Positions 6,377-8,287 of a stretch of DNA of 8,287 bases are shown here, piece by piece. Below the pieces are notes generated by a model that had not been told where the DNA came from, ran no database searches, and saw nothing but the letters and a program-made list of their open reading frames with translations. The translations under genes and the position numbers were made by a program. Numbering within the stretch: position 1 is the stretch's first letter; each line of letters opens with the position of its first letter. This DNA is from an uncultured Saprospiraceae bacterium (GTDB lineage Bacteria > Bacteroidota > Bacteroidia > Chitinophagales > Saprospiraceae), in NCBI GenBank assembly GCA_938002705.1, contig CALLAG010000179.1, positions 1 through 8,287 of the forward strand, given 5' to 3'.

Positions 6377-8068
6377 ATGTTGAAGATTGTATCCCTAGCT
6401 ATAACTATGCTCTGTTGCTATACCGTCAGCAGTCAATATACATTAGATGACATCGCTTCTGAATATCAAGCATACAATGAGAACCTATCAGAAACGAATA
6501 CTACGAAGTGGCCTGATGTCAGTCCTAATCAGATCAAGCTACAGAAAACAATATTTAGCAAATGGATCTCTGCGCTGAGTAAGTTAGATACCACAGACTA
6601 TAGTACTGTAGATAGGATCAATTATGATATGCTCTATCTCATATTAGATAACGAACTATTTCTTATCTCAAATAATGATCACCTCATGCCGCTCAACAGC
6701 GAAGGTGGATTCATAATCAATATGATGTATGCTGTAAGAGGTGTCAATCTAAGCGATCCAGAAAAAATAGATCATTATACATCCAAACTTAATGACACGC
6801 CTAATTATATCAACCAACAAATCAAAAACTTAAAAGCGGGTCAAAAATCAGGTATGAGTTGGCCTAAGGTTGTAGTAGAGAATTGTATAAAAGTCTTAGA
6901 TGATGCACTAGAGAATAGAGGTAAAGATTTTTTCTTGAATAAGCCACTCTCAGATGCGGATAGTAATATTACTGTAAATGAAAAAGTCTATCAATCATTC
7001 GTAGAACTCAGAAAATACCTAAAGGATGATTATCATAAAAAAGCTCCAGAAGAAGTAGGCATTTCTAATACTACAAACGGTAAAAAATTCTATGAACAGA
7101 GGGTTCGATATTATACTACTCTCGATATGACGCCTCAAGAAGTGTATGACTTAGGCAAAAGTGAAGTGTCACGTATCAAATCTGAGATGACAGCTATTAT
7201 CGATAAGTTAGACTACAATGGCAGTTACGCTGACTTCTTAGAATACTTAAGGACAGACCCTCAGTTCTATGCAGAGACTCCAGAAGAACTTCTGTACTAC
7301 GCAGCTTGGTTATCTAAGAAAGCTGAGGCATTCTTACCGCGATACTTTAATAAGTTACCGATGTTACCATACACTGTATCACCAGTCCCGGCTGAGATTG
7401 CCCCTAATTATACAACAGGTAGATACTCAGGGGGGTCCATGGAGAGTCAGAAAGCCGGAGCCTATTGGGTCAACACTTATAATCTACCTGCCAGACCACT
7501 ATATGTACTTCCTGCACTAACATTACATGAGGCAGTCCCCGGGCATCACCTCCAGATAAGTCTTGCCAATGAACTGAAAGATAGCCTTCCAGCATTCAGG
7601 TCACAATACTTAAGTGCATATGGAGAAGGATGGGGTCTCTACTCAGAGTACCTAGGCAAAGAGGCTGGCATGTATGAATCCCTATATGATGACTTCGGGA
7701 GACTGACTTATGAGATGTGGAGAGCGTGTAGGTTAGTTGTAGATCCTGGTATGCATTATTTCGGCATGACACGACAAGAAGCTATCGACTACATGCGTGA
7801 GAATGCAGCACTCTCTGACCATGAGATCAATACAGAAATCAATCGCTATATCGGCTGGCCAGGCCAAGCTGTATCTTACAAGATAGGCGAACTAAAAATC
7901 AGAGAACTGAGATCTAAAGCAGAAAAGTCCTTAGGAGATGATTTCGATATTAGAGAATTTCACGACCTTGTACTAGCTAACGGATCTATACCTCTGACGA
8001 CATTAGAAAGAATAATAAATACATATATCACACAAAAGATAAATAATACAGATGCCAAGAAAAATTAG
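6377..8068 (+). CDS. Secreted DUF885 protein, putative metallopeptidase
   Basis: The 563-residue product belongs to the DUF885 family, whose members are thought to be zincin-type metal-dependent peptidases. The family motif HEAVPGHH lies at residues 384-391, with His384, Glu385 and His390/391 as likely metal and catalytic residues, and EGWG follows at 417-420, with Glu417 a plausible further ligand. RYSGGSMESQKAGAYWVNT, DPGMHYFGMTRQEA and IGWPGQAVSYKIGELKI are further family blocks toward the C-terminus. The N-terminus is a signal peptide (MLKIV, hydrophobic to about residue 16, VSSQ as cleavage region), so it is probably periplasmic or secreted. Cleavage after VSS leaves an N-terminal Gln, common in this phylum. 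The frame extends upstream to an ATG at 6320, but those 19 polar residues would bury the signal peptide, so 6377 is chosen. Substrate unknown. The end overlaps the next gene by 17 bases. Confidence 0.88.
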   Translation: MLKIVSLAITMLCCYTVSSQYTLDDIASEYQAYNENLSETNTTKWPDVSPNQIKLQKTIFSKWISALSKLDTTDYSTVDRINYDMLYLILDNELFLISNNDHLMPLNSEGGFIINMMYAVRGVNLSDPEKIDHYTSKLNDTPNYINQQIKNLKAGQKSGMSWPKVVVENCIKVLDDALENRGKDFFLNKPLSDADSNITVNEKVYQSFVELRKYLKDDYHKKAPEEVGISNTTNGKKFYEQRVRYYTTLDMTPQEVYDLGKSEVSRIKSEMTAIIDKLDYNGSYADFLEYLRTDPQFYAETPEELLYYAAWLSKKAEAFLPRYFNKLPMLPYTVSPVPAEIAPNYTTGRYSGGSMESQKAGAYWVNTYNLPARPLYVLPALTLHEAVPGHHLQISLANELKDSLPAFRSQYLSAYGEGWGLYSEYLGKEAGMYESLYDDFGRLTYEMWRACRLVVDPGMHYFGMTRQEAIDYMRENAALSDHEINTEINRYIGWPGQAVSYKIGELKIRELRSKAEKSLGDDFDIREFHDLVLANGSIPLTTLERIINTYITQKINNTDAKKN

Positions 8069-8287
8069 AATGGGAATGATCGGCGGAGGTCGAGGTGCAT
8101 TTATAGGTAACGTACACAGAATGGCCGCAGCATTGGATGGACAAATAGAACTGGTCTGTGGTGCATTCAGCAGTAGTGCTGAGAAGTCAAGACTATCTGG
8201 AGAGGATCTATACTTAGATCACAATAGAGTGTATGATAACTACATAGAGATGATAGAAAATGAAAGCTTATTGCCTGAGGATGAGAG
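8052..8287 (+). CDS. Gfo/Idh/MocA family oxidoreductase, N-terminal part
   Basis: The first 78 codons of an NAD(P)-dependent dehydrogenase of the Gfo/Idh/MocA type are present; the gene leaves the window at the right edge. Residues 5-23 (IRMGMIGGGRGAFIGNVHR) are the first Rossmann strand and glycine-rich dinucleotide loop, and IELVCGAFSSSAEKS continues the second strand with the typical post-strand serine cluster. Family members oxidise or reduce sugars, inositols and related polyols, or act on bile-pigment-like substrates; the substrate cannot be read from this part. The ATG at 8052 gives the family's usual short charged lead and overlaps the DUF885 gene by 17 bases. The alternative ATG at 8070 lies one base after that gene's TAG, so both starts imply translational coupling. 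There is no signal peptide, so the protein is probably cytoplasmic. Confidence 0.9.
   Translation, partial: MPRKIRMGMIGGGRGAFIGNVHRMAAALDGQIELVCGAFSSSAEKSRLSGEDLYLDHNRVYDNYIEMIENESLLPEDE

Noticed and set aside
6377..6436. Lipoprotein signal in the DUF885 N-terminus because of two adjacent Cys
   Set aside because: The residue before the first Cys is Leu and before the second is Cys, neither the small residue a lipobox needs; an ordinary signal peptide ending VSSQ fits better.
7269..7520. An 83-codon plus-strand frame inside the DUF885 gene
   Set aside because: It overlaps conserved DUF885 coding sequence in another frame and has no supporting motif.

Overview
This window looks like ordinary chromosomal sequence from a member of the Bacteroidota (Flavobacteriia or Saprospiria-like). 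The reasons are the visibly AT-rich base composition, starts that mostly lack a strong Shine-Dalgarno, a short leuA without a regulatory domain, the type of prephenate dehydratase, and a large helical protein of a kind I recall from this phylum. The phylum call is an inference from protein character, not from a marker gene. I see no tRNA, rRNA, CRISPR array, insertion sequence, phage gene or attachment site.

Layout. Positions 1-1584 (minus strand) hold the leucine genes: leuA, followed 12 bases downstream by leuC, which runs off the left edge. Positions 1585-1735 are a divergent intergenic region that serves leuA on one side and a plus-strand pair on the other. It contains a 15-codon frame rich in Leu, Val and Ile, a short AT palindrome and a direct hexamer repeat, so it is the best place to look for regulation. 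Positions 1736-4127 (plus) hold a 514-residue uncharacterised alpha-helical protein whose end overlaps the start of a prephenate dehydratase gene (pheA) by 8 bases. Positions 4152-5732 (minus) hold prfC, peptide chain release factor 3, convergent with pheA. Upstream of prfC on the same strand, 5826-6248, is a small lipoprotein with a Dabb (alpha-beta barrel) domain. A second divergent region (6249-6376) leads to a plus-strand secreted DUF885 protein (6377-8068) with an HEAVPGHH metal-binding motif. A Gfo/Idh/MocA-type oxidoreductase overlaps its end by 17 bases and leaves the window at the right edge.

How the genes fit together. leuA and leuC carry out the first two steps specific to leucine synthesis. 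pheA carries out the step from prephenate to phenylpyruvate for phenylalanine. prfC acts in translation termination. The other genes are an uncharacterised conserved protein, an envelope lipoprotein, and a predicted exported peptidase-like protein coupled to an oxidoreductase. No dramatic new system is evident. The most useful leads are the possible leu leader peptide, the tight link between the unknown helical protein and pheA, the Dabb domain carried on a lipoprotein, and the overlap of the DUF885 and oxidoreductase genes. Several starts (1736, 6248, 6377, 411) differ from the longest open frame and are argued below.
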